The translations under genes were made by a program, and so were the position numbers. Of a stretch of DNA of 62,337 bases, positions 52,524 through 62,337 are shown one piece after another. The notes beneath the pieces are model-generated. The model saw only the letters and a program-made list of their open reading frames with translations. It searched no databases and was not told the origin of the DNA. This DNA comes from Chara braunii (taxonomy: Eukaryota > Streptophyta > Charophyceae > Charales > Characeae), in contig BFEA01000015.1 of the NCBI GenBank assembly GCA_003427395.1, positions 2,021,399 to 2,083,735 of the forward strand. Direction: 5' to 3'. The stretch's first letter is position 1. Each line of letters starts with the position of its first letter.

Positions 52524-55500
52524 TTACAGGTCGTGTAATAGCCACGGAGCATACTTCATTCTCCCATCATTTGAGACAGATGCAAATGCCTCTTTCTTGG
52601 CCCATGTCATTGAGAACCAGATAATTCCTTTCATTCTCCAATCCGCTGACACCACTAGCCTAATTGCTGCTTTTATCTGATTAAAGGACTGAGGAGCAGA
52701 GATTGTTTCGCTTTGGAAAACTTTGGCATTTCTTGCTGCCCAGATTACCTCAAAAATAATTCCTCTACATATCAGGGACATGTATCCTTCCCCGCTTGTG
52801 AAGTTACTATTCCCTGTAGATTTTGCATGTAGTATGAATTCCTCCCCCCACACCTCCTCCAACTCTGAAACTCTTTTCCACTTCTCTTTCCACCATTCCC
52901 AGATTCCTTTCGACAGAGGACAGTGTAGCCAGAGATGGGTTGCATTCTCCCAGCCCCAGCCACAACGAGCACAGGTGGTAGGGATATCCATTCCCCTCAA
53001 ATTTAGCCAAGTAGCAGATGCTGTGACTTGCAAGGATTGTAACCATTGCAGAGCCGCCTGCTTCTGTGAAGGAATTTTTTTTAAGACTTTCCACAGCTTG
53101 TACAAATCTGTACTTTGGACTGCCACATTTTGGCAGTGCATCAGCCTTCTCTGAGCCGTGGCTAAAGGCTTCTTAGTAACATTCCGCTGTTGAACTTGAA
53201 CGCCTATTTTTGGTTTGTAGTTGATCATGGGTGTACTTGGATTAGGGAGCCTACCTACTTTCCACCCATATAAGGTCGGCTCTACCAGAATCCTTTCTAA
53301 ACTTATTTTAATTAATGAGCAGTCTGTCTGTTTTAGTCCCTGAACTCAAAGAGTTACCCCTTCCGCTGAGTCCCCATTTCGAAACCTTAATCCCCTCTGG
53401 TATATCTGGGCCTACCACTTTCAGGAAATGATCCTGCTCTCTGGGGTCCTTCAGCCAACACCCCGGATTAAACTCCCTCTCCTTACTCAGAGCATTAATC
53501 CAACGTTGCGGGACCGATTCCTTCAATTTTTGGAAGTTCTGTTCCACTCTGTGAATTCGTGGTCGTTTGGCCCTGATCTCCGCTTCTGTCGCCCAGTCAT
53601 CAGTCTGGGAATCCCAAACATCTTTCAATTGTATGATCCCATGTTCGACCCAGGTTCTCCCAAATGAGCCGGAGCTACCATCCGCTAGGAGTTCGGATCC
53701 TTGGTACTTTACATACCCGTTCTCCCACAAAATCTGATTGAGTATTTCTCTTTGAGGCTTAGGTTCTTCCAACTGCACGGGGCTTACTCTAGACCAGGCC
53801 TGTAGTATCCCTCTCCATAGTCTAGATTTGGGTTTCCTATGGCAGAAGGACTTAATCATAAAGCATAACCACACTTGAGACCCCTCCTTTAGATTCCATT
53901 CCTGCTGCAATATAAATTCTGCCATTAAGACCCAGTCTTTATCATTCTGTCCAAACATGGCCAAAATAGGCCATTTAGCCAGCAGGGCCACATTTTGAAA
54001 GAGGGGGTCTAGAATTCCCAACCCCCCTTCTTCTCTGGCACAGGCTATGGTTTCCCAAGCCACTTTAACTATAAACCCCTGATCCTCCAAGGCTTGGGGC
54101 TTCCACAAGTATCTGGCCGCAGTTCTCTTAATCATCTTATACGCCTCCTCACTAATTAAATGCACTGTCATAGGAAACCATAAGATCGAAAAGGCGGCAG
54201 TTGACAGGACCAAGGCTCTACCAAACAACGAAAGCTGATGATTGCGAACCCATCCTGAGATGCGGGCAACCACTTTATCTGTCAGCAGTGTGTCTTGGGT
54301 GCTAAAGCAGTCAGATAGGGAAACGTGAACTCCGAGAAAGCGGTCCGATGTATTGGCCGGGACTTGACGCAGGCCCCAATTCACACAAAGATCATACTGG
54401 GGGGGTAAGAAATAAGACCGATTTGTCCCAGTTAATTGACGCTTCAGAAAGTACACAGTATTCATCCAGAACTTCCCTAAGGACCTGCAAGGCTCCGGGA
54501 GTATTACGACACGCCAAGGTAAGATCGTCAGCTAGCGCTCCCCCTTTCCACTGAATCTTGGGAGAGATATACAAGCCCTCAACTTGTTTGTTTATTCTAA
54601 TATTCAATAATAAAACCTCTAACTGAACCACAAACAATAGAGGTGCAAGGGGGCAGCCTTGACGCAGAGATCTGGTCAAGGGGAAATCCTCTGAGAGTCG
54701 CCCATTAACCATCACTACCGAGGAGGCTCCCGAATACATTGCCTTGGCCCAGGTACAGAACCCCTTACCAAAACCCATCCTCTCCAGTGTTGTAAACACA
54801 AAGGCCCACCCGACTTTATCGTAGGCCTTTTCCATATCCAATAGAAGGATGGCTACATCTCTTTCCTCCTTGCCCATTATCTCCAACGCCTGGATAGTTG
54901 ACATAATATTATCAAAGATCGTTCTGCCTTTTACAAATGCCCCTTGTTCCCGCCCTACCAGGGTCGGAAGGAACGTTGCCAACCTGATTGTCAGAGCCTT
55001 GGCCAAGATCTTATATGCCACATTTAAAACAGAGATCGGTCTATAATTTCTAACCTCTCTCTTATCCCCCTTCTTATATATGAGGGAGATAACTCCCGTC
55101 AGCCAGGCTTTGGGTAAGGACCCAGTAAGAAGTGTTTGATTAAAGATCTGAGTTAAAAACGGCCCGAAAGAGTCCCACGAGACCAAGAACAATTCTAAAG
55201 GGAGTCCATCAATACCTGGACATTTCCCTTTGGCCATTCGCTTCGCCGCCCGCAAAAGTTCCTGGGAGGAGAACGGAGCATCCAACAGATCCCTTTCCTG
55301 AGAACGTAGTTTAACCTGAACATTCTCCCAGAAGTTAGATGCTGCTGCTAGATCTGAGTCCACTGAGTCCCACAACCGTCTTGTAGAAACAATGTCCTTA
55401 AAATAGGATGTCGCATATGAACACATTTCTTTGGAATCCTTAGCCAGAGGGGCATTCAGAGAGAAAGGATGAACCAGTTCTCGGAGCCTCGGTTTGGCCT

Positions 55501-56671
55501 GCTTAAGGATAATAGATCTAAACGTGATCTTTGTCATCCGATCGTATCCTACTAGTCCTCTCAGCTTTAACCACTGAAGCCATTGTTCTTGTTTTTTGGC
55601 CTCTATTTTTTCCAGTTGGATTAGCAGGTCTTTCCTTTTCTCAGACCAGTAGTAGTCTGAGAAAGGGTTCCCCCCCATCTTGTGTTCAGCCTCTACTATC
55701 TCCTCGCGCAAGGACTGTTCCTTCCATGTGCGATTGGTTGCACTTATACGGGAGAAGGTACTCAAGGCAGATGTTACAATACCCAGGCCCACCTCGGCCC
55801 ATGTCCCAGCATCCTCAAAGAGATCCTGAGCTCTCATCCATTTCTTCATCTGGTTATCTACCCACTCCGGAATCCCTTTAGAATTCAGCAGGTTCACATT
55901 AAGTTTGAAAGGAGGGCGGCAGGAGTCCAACTGCTCCTTGGTCAAAATGTCCATCATCACCGGGTAATGGTCCGACATGTGGTCAATTTCCAGGTCGCAC
56001 CACATACATCTATCCCACAGGGCACCCCTTGCCAGGAAGAAGTCCAATCTTCTTCTAGGAATAGGGGTCGTGGGGGAAGGGCGAGGGCCGTGCCAGGTGA
56101 ATCCATTTGACTCTGGGTTCAGTATCCTGAAAACATCAATCAAGTTCTGTGAATCCACTAAGGCAGACAGCAGGAGTGTATCTTGTCTAATTGCGGTAGT
56201 AGTTGGCGAATCCAGCCCAGGGTTAAAAATAGTATTCCAGTCCCCGGCCATCACCAAATTCTCTACGTCCGGGATCCACGAGGGTAGAGCAGCGAAAAAT
56301 TCTAGTCTTTCTTTATAACACACCGGGGCGTAGACTGACATTACAACCCAGTCTTCTTCCCCAACTGCCATTTTAACCCATACACACCTCCCTCTAGGAT
56401 CTGCAAAATAATCAATAACCTCCACGTCTAGGTCCTTATTTATCAGAATCGCTACTCCTCCACGCGACCCTTCCGCCGGGGCCCAAAATTGAGGGCCCTT
56501 CCACCAAACGGCACATTCCTGAATTTTTTCCACATTTAACTTTGTCTCTTGAAGGCACGTAATCTGTGCATTTGGCGTGTGGATCCAGTTTGCCAGACCA
56601 CTTCTTTTCACAAAGTCTCCAATACCTCTAACATTCCAGCATGCCAAACGAATCTTATTAGGCAGGACCAT
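52524..56671 (-). pseudogene. LINE ORF2 (endonuclease, reverse transcriptase, zinc-binding), two frameshifts
   Basis: The preferred start is ATG at 56671, overlapping the end of ORF1, although the frame is open from 56785. Endonuclease: IRLACWNVRGIGD, CLQETKLN, VMAGDWNTIF, RRLDFFLARG and MSDHYPVMM. RT: GKCPGIDGLPLELF, SLIYKKGDKREVRNYRPIS, GREQGAFVKGR, LLLDMEKAYDKVGW, SLRQGCPLAPLLF and the active site ALADDLTL. The frame then breaks at a run of seven C (G7 on the plus strand, 54400-54406), continues in 54465-53308 with ISGWVRNHQLSLFGRALVLS, and shifts again near 53330 to a zinc-binding region CARCGWGWENATHLWLHC and a tail ending at 52524. One base at each site restores a frame of about 1380 codons, the usual size. 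The protein nicks the target and copies its RNA there. Confidence 0.9.
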
Positions 56672-59096
56672 GAAGCTGGTCACTGCCGCCCTGAGGTTGG
56701 ATGCGGTTTGGACCTGCCGCTTCGGCCTCCAGTTCCTCTCCCAACAATTCTGCTTCAGTATTGTTCGGGGGACTCTGAGGACCAAACTGGCTTACAAAAG
56801 TTTGTGTTTCAAGTATATCACTAGAGCCTGACACCCTTAACCAATCCGCTATATGGGCAGCAGACAAGCATGACCCCAGTCGTATACCTTTTAAGCTTGC
56901 TGACTCTGGGGATCCAAGGGCATCCAGGGAATACCAATGAAAGCTGGACTGAGCCCATTGCTCTTTCGTCCCTTCCATAGTTACCATCTTTAGGAAGGCC
57001 AGATGAAGAACATATTTGCCCTTGTCTTCTGTCTCTACCACATATCTTCCCCTTTTAGGATCTGACAGACATTGGATAGAACCCATTCCTTTCAAGACCG
57101 AGGTCTGTGTTACCTCAACCACCTGGGAGTCTGTTGGCTGAGTACGCACCCTTATTGAGGGGAGGCTCAGTGATTCATCCTCCGCTACTAGAGTCAGGAA
57201 CTTTGGTCCTTGTTGTGAGTTTACACAGATCAGTGGAACTAGTAGGTCTATTGACTTCTTAGCCTCCTTGTTTGCTCTTGATAGAGTAGTCATGGGGGCC
57301 GCGAACGCAAGATCCCACTGAAGACCACCTTTCTCCATTGGTCTCTTCTTTGACGGAATCTTAGTCGGGGATTTTTCCTCAGGCAAATCATCTTGATATG
57401 ATTTCCGCATTACTATTCCCATATCATTTAGTTTGCCCTTCTTTACTGGAGGGTTCTCACAACTGAGTTCCCCCGTTTGTCCGTTCCCCTTTTCCCCAGT
57501 CCGTCTTTCTCTTCTCTTCCCTGTCTCTTTGGTTTTCTTTCCTTTTTTTAAGTCTGCCTTTTTAATGGTCGATCTAGCTTTAAAGAGAATTTCAGCAGCT
57601 TTGACCACCTCCATTTCATCAGACTGTATATCCTCAGTGAGGGCAGCCTTCTTCAGCCCAGATCCTTCTCCCAGTATAACAGGAGGTTGGTCTGGTTTTA
57701 AGGGCAGATCTGTAGCTTCCGACTCAGGTAAGCCCAATTTGGCTTCTTCAATCATTTTGGAGCAATCTTTGAAAATTGCTGCCGCTTCGCTGCTCATCGT
57801 GATATCCTTAGCTTCTCTCTGTGTCTTTGTTATCCTCGAATCCCCTTTCTCCTCCTCCGCCTTGTGTCCCTCCCCCTCTGACTGCCCCTTATCATTTTGC
57901 TTGACCTCCTCTTCCTCCACCGGGATTCTTCCTTTCCCGTCTCCTCTAGGGGTCTTTTTCCCTTTCATAGCAACAGTCCATTTCTGGACTAGGCGGCTCT
58001 TCTCCTTACGGATTTTCGGCCTTCCCGTCCCTCCCTTCGACCCTTTTCCCAATGCTTCCCTTGTGTCCTTATCCTTAACCTCTGACTTCTGGGTTTGTTC
58101 TGAGCCCCTTTTCTCCCCATTCTCCCCCTTCTCTCCTTTATCCCCTTCCTCACCTTTCCTTTCCCGTTCCATGTCTTCGTCCTTCTTCTGGTCTTGGAGC
58201 TCACTCCCCTTCATCAGAGCTTTTTTGTAATCCATCTTCTCGTTTGTGGTAGAGTCCTTTTTTGCCTCCGTTCTCACAGCCAAGGGACAGGCCGGGTTGT
58301 TTTCCTCATGGAAAAAATGTTTGCACGCCCTACACCAAGGTGAGTCAGGGCAAGCCACGTTCAACTCAACATAGCCATGATCCCCCAGATCAATAATCAA
58401 GACTTTTTTGTACGCCACACGTGCAGAAGGCACCAAATCAAACCTGACATTCCAGAGGTCAGGCGAGATTGGGTCTGCAAACGCTGGGGCTACTCTTAAC
58501 ACCTTTCCAAATGCCTTTGCTACTGCGCCTCTCAGATGAGGGAGTGCTGCAATTGGGACCTGAATTACCCTGATCCAGAAAAACTGAAACTTCAGGGATT
58601 CATTCCATTCGTACAACTCATATTCGTTCATCCACGGTTTAAATGTCAACGAATATTGTTTATTGTCTATCTCAATGACGTCCTCCTTCTTCCTTATCAT
58701 CCATTGAGCAATCTCTTTTGCATTAGCTACATAGGTGACTAAATTTTTCCCTTCGTTCCGAAAAATTCCCCGCTTCGGAGGAACAGAAAATGTCCTCGCC
58801 CTTGCCCATCCCTCCTCATATATCCGAACAAGTCGGGTTTTAACCTTCACCGGTAGAGAGGTGGAATCGTCTCCGAAGTGAATAGTCACTGAGTGCTCAC
58901 TTAGCCATCTTGCTTGGGCGTCGTAAAAATTTTTGTTGACCGCAACTCGCACATAGTCATTACCTGAGTCAACCACTTCTGGTGAGAAATCCTCAGGGAG
59001 GATACCGTTCAAGTAACATTCATTCAAGATTTCGTTCATTCTCTGCTTATCCTCCTCTGAGGGGATGCCCTCTTGAGGAGGAGCCGACGCCGCCAT
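56658..59096 (-). CDS. LINE ORF1 protein with zinc knuckle
   Basis: The frame is open from ATG 59306 (882 codons). I prefer ATG 59096 (MAASAPPQEGIPSEEDKQRM), because its context AGCATGG is strong and the preceding 70 codons look like leader sequence. The N-terminal third resembles the DUF4283/gag-like region found before zinc knuckles in plant LINEs (FRNEGKNLVTYVANAKEIAQ, FFWIRVIQVPIAALPHLRG). The knuckle is C-x2-C-x4-H-x6-C (WCRACKHFFHEENNPAC), with an unusually long last spacing. Then come about 270 residues rich in Lys and Glu, and a less biased C-terminal domain (LLVPLICVNSQQGPKFLTLV, MGSIQCLSDPKRGRYVVETE). ORF1 binds element RNA. Its stop TAA (56658-56660) lies just beyond the ORF2 ATG. 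Confidence 0.8.
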   Translation of the reverse strand: MAASAPPQEGIPSEEDKQRMNEILNECYLNGILPEDFSPEVVDSGNDYVRVAVNKNFYDAQARWLSEHSVTIHFGDDSTSLPVKVKTRLVRIYEEGWARARTFSVPPKRGIFRNEGKNLVTYVANAKEIAQWMIRKKEDVIEIDNKQYSLTFKPWMNEYELYEWNESLKFQFFWIRVIQVPIAALPHLRGAVAKAFGKVLRVAPAFADPISPDLWNVRFDLVPSARVAYKKVLIIDLGDHGYVELNVACPDSPWCRACKHFFHEENNPACPLAVRTEAKKDSTTNEKMDYKKALMKGSELQDQKKDEDMERERKGEEGDKGEKGENGEKRGSEQTQKSEVKDKDTREALGKGSKGGTGRPKIRKEKSRLVQKWTVAMKGKKTPRGDGKGRIPVEEEEVKQNDKGQSEGEGHKAEEEKGDSRITKTQREAKDITMSSEAAAIFKDCSKMIEEAKLGLPESEATDLPLKPDQPPVILGEGSGLKKAALTEDIQSDEMEVVKAAEILFKARSTIKKADLKKGKKTKETGKRRERRTGEKGNGQTGELSCENPPVKKGKLNDMGIVMRKSYQDDLPEEKSPTKIPSKKRPMEKGGLQWDLAFAAPMTTLSRANKEAKKSIDLLVPLICVNSQQGPKFLTLVAEDESLSLPSIRVRTQPTDSQVVEVTQTSVLKGMGSIQCLSDPKRGRYVVETEDKGKYVLHLAFLKMVTMEGTKEQWAQSSFHWYSLDALGSPESASLKGIRLGSCLSAAHIADWLRVSGSSDILETQTFVSQFGPQSPPNNTEAELLGEELEAEAAGPNRIQPQGGSDQLHGPA

Positions 59097-59306
59097 GCTT
59101 CCTGAGCTTCGTGCTTCGTGACTAAAATCGTCACCTAGACCAGAAGCCCCAGGATTGAGTAGCCCCCCGCTACTTCTCCTACCACTATTGAACCCAAGTA
59201 ACCATGCAATTACTCCCAAGATAAGCGTTACTTTCAAACTTCGCTTCCACTCACCACACCATCCCAAGAGAAGCCACTTAACCGAGGTTATGTCTTCTTG
59301 AAACAT

Positions 59307-59605
59307 AGTGTGTTGACAATAACTATAGTCGAAGCCTCATCCTTTTCTCCAAATCTCGATTGCTACACACTCCATAGACGAACACGGGAATACTTACCAA
59401 CAGACAGCGCTCTCATGCGTTCCCGTAGAAGAGCCTTACCACGCATATTCGAAAGATGTACCTCCGTTGACATGTCCGGATATGGACGGGAGGGTCCAGC
59501 CAGCACGTCTCCGTCGCATAGACAAGCGAGCTCGCGGCCGGTGAGAGATTATCAAATGTAGTAGCCAATCTGTTTTCGGATATCTGATCTGATATTTGAT
59601 GATAT
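59307..59605. other. LINE upstream flank, no gene seen
   Basis: It would contain the LINE 5' end and internal promoter, which I cannot delimit. GAGATTATCAAATGTAGTAGCC at 59546-59567 resembles sequences at 51643 and 59792, so a dispersed repeat is present. Confidence 0.4.
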
Positions 59606-59773
59606 GGGGCGAGGTCCCACTAGCAAAGAGGATTGGATTATGCTCCTGAATCTGGACGTGTTTCAAGCGGACATGCAGAAAAGCAGTTCAAGCGCGATAT
59701 TCTGCACCGTTGCACAAACCTGTTCAGATTCAGGCGTTCAATCCAATCCTCTTTGCTAGTGGGACCTCGCCCC
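59606..59773. mobile_element. foldback MITE, GGGGC-AGGTCCCA family (copy 5)
   Basis: It has the cleanest terminal arms of the family. The first 34 bases, starting GGGGCGAGGTCCCACTAGCA and including AAGAGGATTGGATT, are matched exactly by the inverse of the right end. After a short mismatched stretch pairing resumes (CTGAATCTG, GTGCAGAA), leaving about 20 bp of loop. The element is 168 bp. A target duplication is not clear. Confidence 0.9.
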
Positions 59774-59828
59774 TGGGGTCAGGGACCACCAGGCAAGAGG
59801 ATTATCACGTGTAGTAGCTGCTCCGATC

Positions 59829-59870
59829 TTCTTCTTCTTCTTCTTCTTCTTCTTCTTCTTCTTCTTCTTT
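59829..59870 (+). repeat. (CTT)n microsatellite
   Basis: About 14 uninterrupted TTC/CTT units follow GTAGTAGCTGCTCCGATC. The Leu or Lys runs read through it are artefacts. Confidence 0.95.
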
Positions 59871-60578
59871 ATCAGAGTAGAGATAGAGGTAACTGCAGAC
59901 ATTGTTTGGACACGGCCTTCTGCCTTATTGGACACGACATTCAGATCGGACTTACACTCTACATTGGGATTGAACTGTGTGCGACATTCGGAGATCAGAC
60001 TTGGGTTGGACTTGGCTACCTCTATGTCCCTCCCCCTTCTCTCTCGCATGTCTATGGATCTCTNAGGCCAGGGACCTCACAATTCAACCCGGATGAACAT
60101 ACTGGGGCCATTACCCAGCTTCGGCAGAACTGGAAACCGGGGGGAAGGGATTTTGGGTCGCGCGAATGTGCGTTAACGCAGCGACGTCAGCAGCGGTGGC
60201 GGCGCCCGGTCGTCGGTAGTCACGGCTGCGTAGGTGTGGCGTGTGCGTTTGGGGTTCCTATCTTTCCTACGTGACACCTACCCTGCCAGGCACCATAGCT
60301 GTGTGAGAGCTATGGCAACAGTGCCCTGGCGTAGCCTTGCCCTTGAGTGGGGAGGGAGTGCCTTGCACTCTTACGCCATGGTATCCTGGTAGCTCCTTAC
60401 TCTGTACCTGACATCTATAACGACCTACAGACTTATCAGGATCGAGATACCAGAGGAGCCGTCCTCCCCTTAAGCCTTTCGCTCGAAAGGGGGGGCTCCT
60501 TTCTCAACACCTAATGGCCGGGCGTGGGACACTCAGGACACATTGTTTTGGATTGCCTCGGTCAAGAAGATAGCACGG
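59871..60578. other. unassigned sequence, GC-rich at 60150-60290
   Basis: One unresolved N lies at 60064. 60290-60500 has short inverted segments (for example GCCTTTCGCTCGAAAGG-like at about 60474-60490). No structural RNA was recognised. Confidence 0.4.
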
Positions 60579-60713
60579 ATGGCGGAGCGGCGCATCTGGA
60601 CGCAGTGGGAGGGCGTGCGGCTGCGGTGGCAGCGCTTCGGCAGACTGCAGGGCCACAATAAGTCTCGGTGGACTTATCTAAAGCGCAAGACAATCTGCAC
60701 AAGTCTCCTTTGA
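60579..60713 (+). CDS. possible small basic protein or first exon (44 codons)
   Basis: ATG GCG at 60579 opens MAERRIWTQWEGVRLRWQRF, followed by GRLQGHNKSRWTYLKRKT, to a TGA at 60711-60713. It has 11 Arg/Lys and 5 Trp. The start context (CGGATGGCG) is acceptable. The base composition changes from GC-rich here to AT-rich downstream, as expected where a first exon meets an intron, but no clear splice donor is tied to it. It resembles no protein I know and may be spurious. Confidence 0.2.
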   Translation: MAERRIWTQWEGVRLRWQRFGRLQGHNKSRWTYLKRKTICTSLL

Positions 60714-61260
60714 CCTACCTTTCTTGCAAGGTGGCATACACAGTAGATCTTCGGAATGTTTTGTTGGTCTAGTATTGCTCGCTCGGTGTGGTGTTTCCAA
60801 ATTTCTGCATAATCGTATTATTAGCCTCCGAGCTTGGCTAGGTATAGTATGGACTACATCAGCGACTTTCTATTCTCGCCCTAATATTTGGTCAAGACTA
60901 TAGAGCAGTTTAGATTTTGCCTATAGGCTATATAATTAATAGACTCGTGGGCCATTATGACAGTATCGCGTGCCATTATGAGATTATCACGGGTCATTAT
61001 CCATAGGATAGTGGATTTTTAATTGATGCTGTTGTTTGGTGTTTGCAGATTTTCGAAATTGGTTTGGGTTCTGTTTGTTCATTGGGATCGTTTTTGCTGT
61101 TGGTATTTTGCAGACCGTTTCTGTGGTTGGTGACCTTCTCAGGGTATTTTGCCTGATATGTTCACGGCAATATCTGGAAAATTCTAAGAAATTAGTTGGG
61201 CTAAATGGTGTACTGCCATGGTTGGGTCTTGCAATTATTCCTCTTCGTAGATTAATATGT
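60714..61260. other. AT-rich unassigned sequence
   Basis: Short repeats of the form GCCATTATGA occur at 60951-61008. A 75-codon open frame at 61036-61263 contains a hydrophobic stretch (FVFIGIVFAVGIL-like) but has no recognisable family. I see no other feature. Confidence 0.35.
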
Positions 61261-61261
61261 T

Positions 61262-62180
61262 AAAATCTGGACTGGCTGCTCTTTAATCGTTAATTCTGGA
61301 GACAATATTATTATGTTTAGCTTAAAGTTGGTATGTTTTAAATTGGGTTAATTGCGTTCGTTTGTGGAATAGTTGTTAGGGGTAGCATGGGAATTGTCTT
61401 GGCCTTCTATTTGTGGCCGTTGTTATTAGTATGGTTTTTGGTAGCTTTGTGAGTAGGGGGTACGGTGGCCTATGATTGAAAATGAAGGTAATCTGGTGAT
61501 AGAACGTTGATACCCGTGGAATTGCTAGTAGCGGCGTCACCTTGAGCAGTGGGAGTGTAGCAAGGGGCGATGGGAACGTTACTGGAGGCACGAGAGAACC
61601 GATGAAGAGCAAACTTGAGTTGTACCAATTGTGTCCGCTAAACCACGAAGGACCAAGGGTGTGTGGTGGGAAACCCGTCATGGCAGCTCAGGCTCTTTGC
61701 AGGGTGTGGGAACAGAGTGGGAGAAAGGGTAGCTCGATACAGCAGTTAATGAATGTGGGAACAAAGCAATCGGCACTATAGTCAGGGTGAAACCCAGGGA
61801 ATTTCTGATAGCGGCGCCATCTTGAGCACTATGAGCCTATGAGGGTATCAAGAGGCGGTGGGAACACTATTAGTTAGATGCTATGAGAGAACCGGTGAGG
61901 AGCCAACTTGAGCTGTACCCATTATGTCCGCTAAAACTATGAAGGTCCAAGGGTGCGTGGTGGGAAACCCGTCATGGCAGATCAGGCTTCTTGCAGGGTA
62001 GTGGAATAGGGAGGGTAATAGGGTTACCTCTGCAGGTGTGATTAATTAACTGCTGTAGGATTGTTCTCTATTTCTGGGAGACAATATCACCACGTTCAGT
62101 TTGAAGTTGGCATGAGTTTCGGTTGAAACTTGGGATTGTTTGGGATTATTTAGTTTGCTTTCGGAATAATTTTAGGGTTA
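61262..62180 (+). repeat. diverged local duplication, arranged A-B-B'-A'
   Basis: B (61518-61745) and B' (61799-62025) share GTAGCGGCGTCACCTTGAGC, GAGAGAACCG, TTGTGTCCGCTAAA and GGTGGGAAACCCGTCATGGC in order. A (61262-61380) and A' (62041-62175) share CTGGAGACAATAT, TTAAAGTTGGTATG and TTCGTTTGTGGAATA-like blocks. Divergence of perhaps a fifth of positions shows that the duplication is old. Confidence 0.7.
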
Positions 62181-62337
62181 AAACTGTAAAATTCTTTGTG
62201 AATTGTCTTGCACCTTTTTGAATTCTACAGATTATAACTTGTAGTTCTCTGCCAATAGTGTTTCGTCGTTAGAAACATGCCGGCGTTGCACTTCTTCTTC
62301 TGCGCTGCAAGGTTATCATGTTATAGGCTGAAGGACT
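62181..62337. other. AT-rich sequence to the window edge
   Basis: Nothing recognisable. Confidence 0.4.

Larger units (their letters stand above)
51871..59306 (-). mobile_element. near full-length LINE, minus strand
   Basis: The 3' end is marked by a T run at 51871-51912 (poly(A) on the element strand) that runs into a 26-bp N gap. A 3' UTR follows with the tail core (inverse of GGGACGCTGGACCCGG at 52023-52042), then ORF2 with endonuclease, RT and zinc-binding domain, and ORF1 with a zinc knuckle. The 5' end lies beyond ORF1, probably between 59306 and 59560, but is not defined. Only two single-base frame breaks interrupt ORF2. It is the least decayed autonomous element here. Confidence 0.85.

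Noticed and set aside
57433-58230. 265-codon Ser/Phe-rich plus-strand frame
   Set aside because: It is the shadow of the Lys/Glu-rich part of LINE ORF1 on the opposite strand.
60290-60500. Structured RNA gene
   Set aside because: Only a few short inverted segments are visible, and they do not form a recognisable tRNA, snRNA or rRNA.

Overview
This window looks like nuclear DNA from a large, repeat-saturated eukaryotic genome. It has assembly gaps (N runs at 25773-25876 and 51913-51938), long di- and trinucleotide microsatellites, eukaryotic non-LTR (LINE) and Ty3/gypsy LTR retrotransposons, and miniature inverted-repeat elements. The gypsy primer-binding site is of the initiator-Met-tRNA type common in plants. 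A streptophyte alga such as Chara would fit, but that is a guess I could not test. Almost everything recognisable is transposon-derived. The one good candidate for an ordinary host gene is a single-pass membrane protein on the minus strand (1446-3536), with a very weak 44-codon candidate at 60579-60713.

Layout. 1-9038: microsatellites, a 7-nt-period minisatellite (4398-4827), the host gene, a tRNA-like SINE relic, a 3-bp-TSD MITE (7478-8064), a ~120-bp tandem repeat and a foldback MITE. 9180-17630: a broken LINE fused to the 3' half of a degenerate gypsy element with its 3' LTR, followed by a second truncated LTR. 17830-20190: a long foldback and a minus-strand solo LTR. 20600-25130: naked poly(A) insertions, foldback MITEs, a LINE tail, another 3-bp-TSD MITE and a LINE fragment. 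25131-29752: a solo LTR split by a 5'-truncated LINE with an 18-bp target duplication. 31180-35455: a minus-strand degenerate LINE. 35842-48813: the best-preserved gypsy element, with ~2.1-kb LTRs, gag, protease, RT/RNase H, a PHD-like finger, integrase and extra downstream ORFs. 48814-51870: MITEs and repeat debris. 51871-59306: a nearly full-length minus-strand LINE with ORF1 and ORF2. 59600-62337: a foldback MITE, microsatellite and low-complexity DNA with a large local duplication.

Three things stand out. First, the LTRs of this gypsy family carry their own protein-coding ORF (about 192 codons). It is intact in the 3' LTR at 48026-48604, and I recognise relatives in all six LTRs here, including a divergent one on the opposite strand. 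Second, at least eight pure poly(A)/poly(T) tracts are each flanked by 7-15 bp direct repeats, as if LINE-type retrotransposition had inserted only a tail. Third, two gypsy copies share a set of unrecognised ORFs downstream of integrase. Most coding regions carry stops or frameshifts, so few are likely to be functional today.
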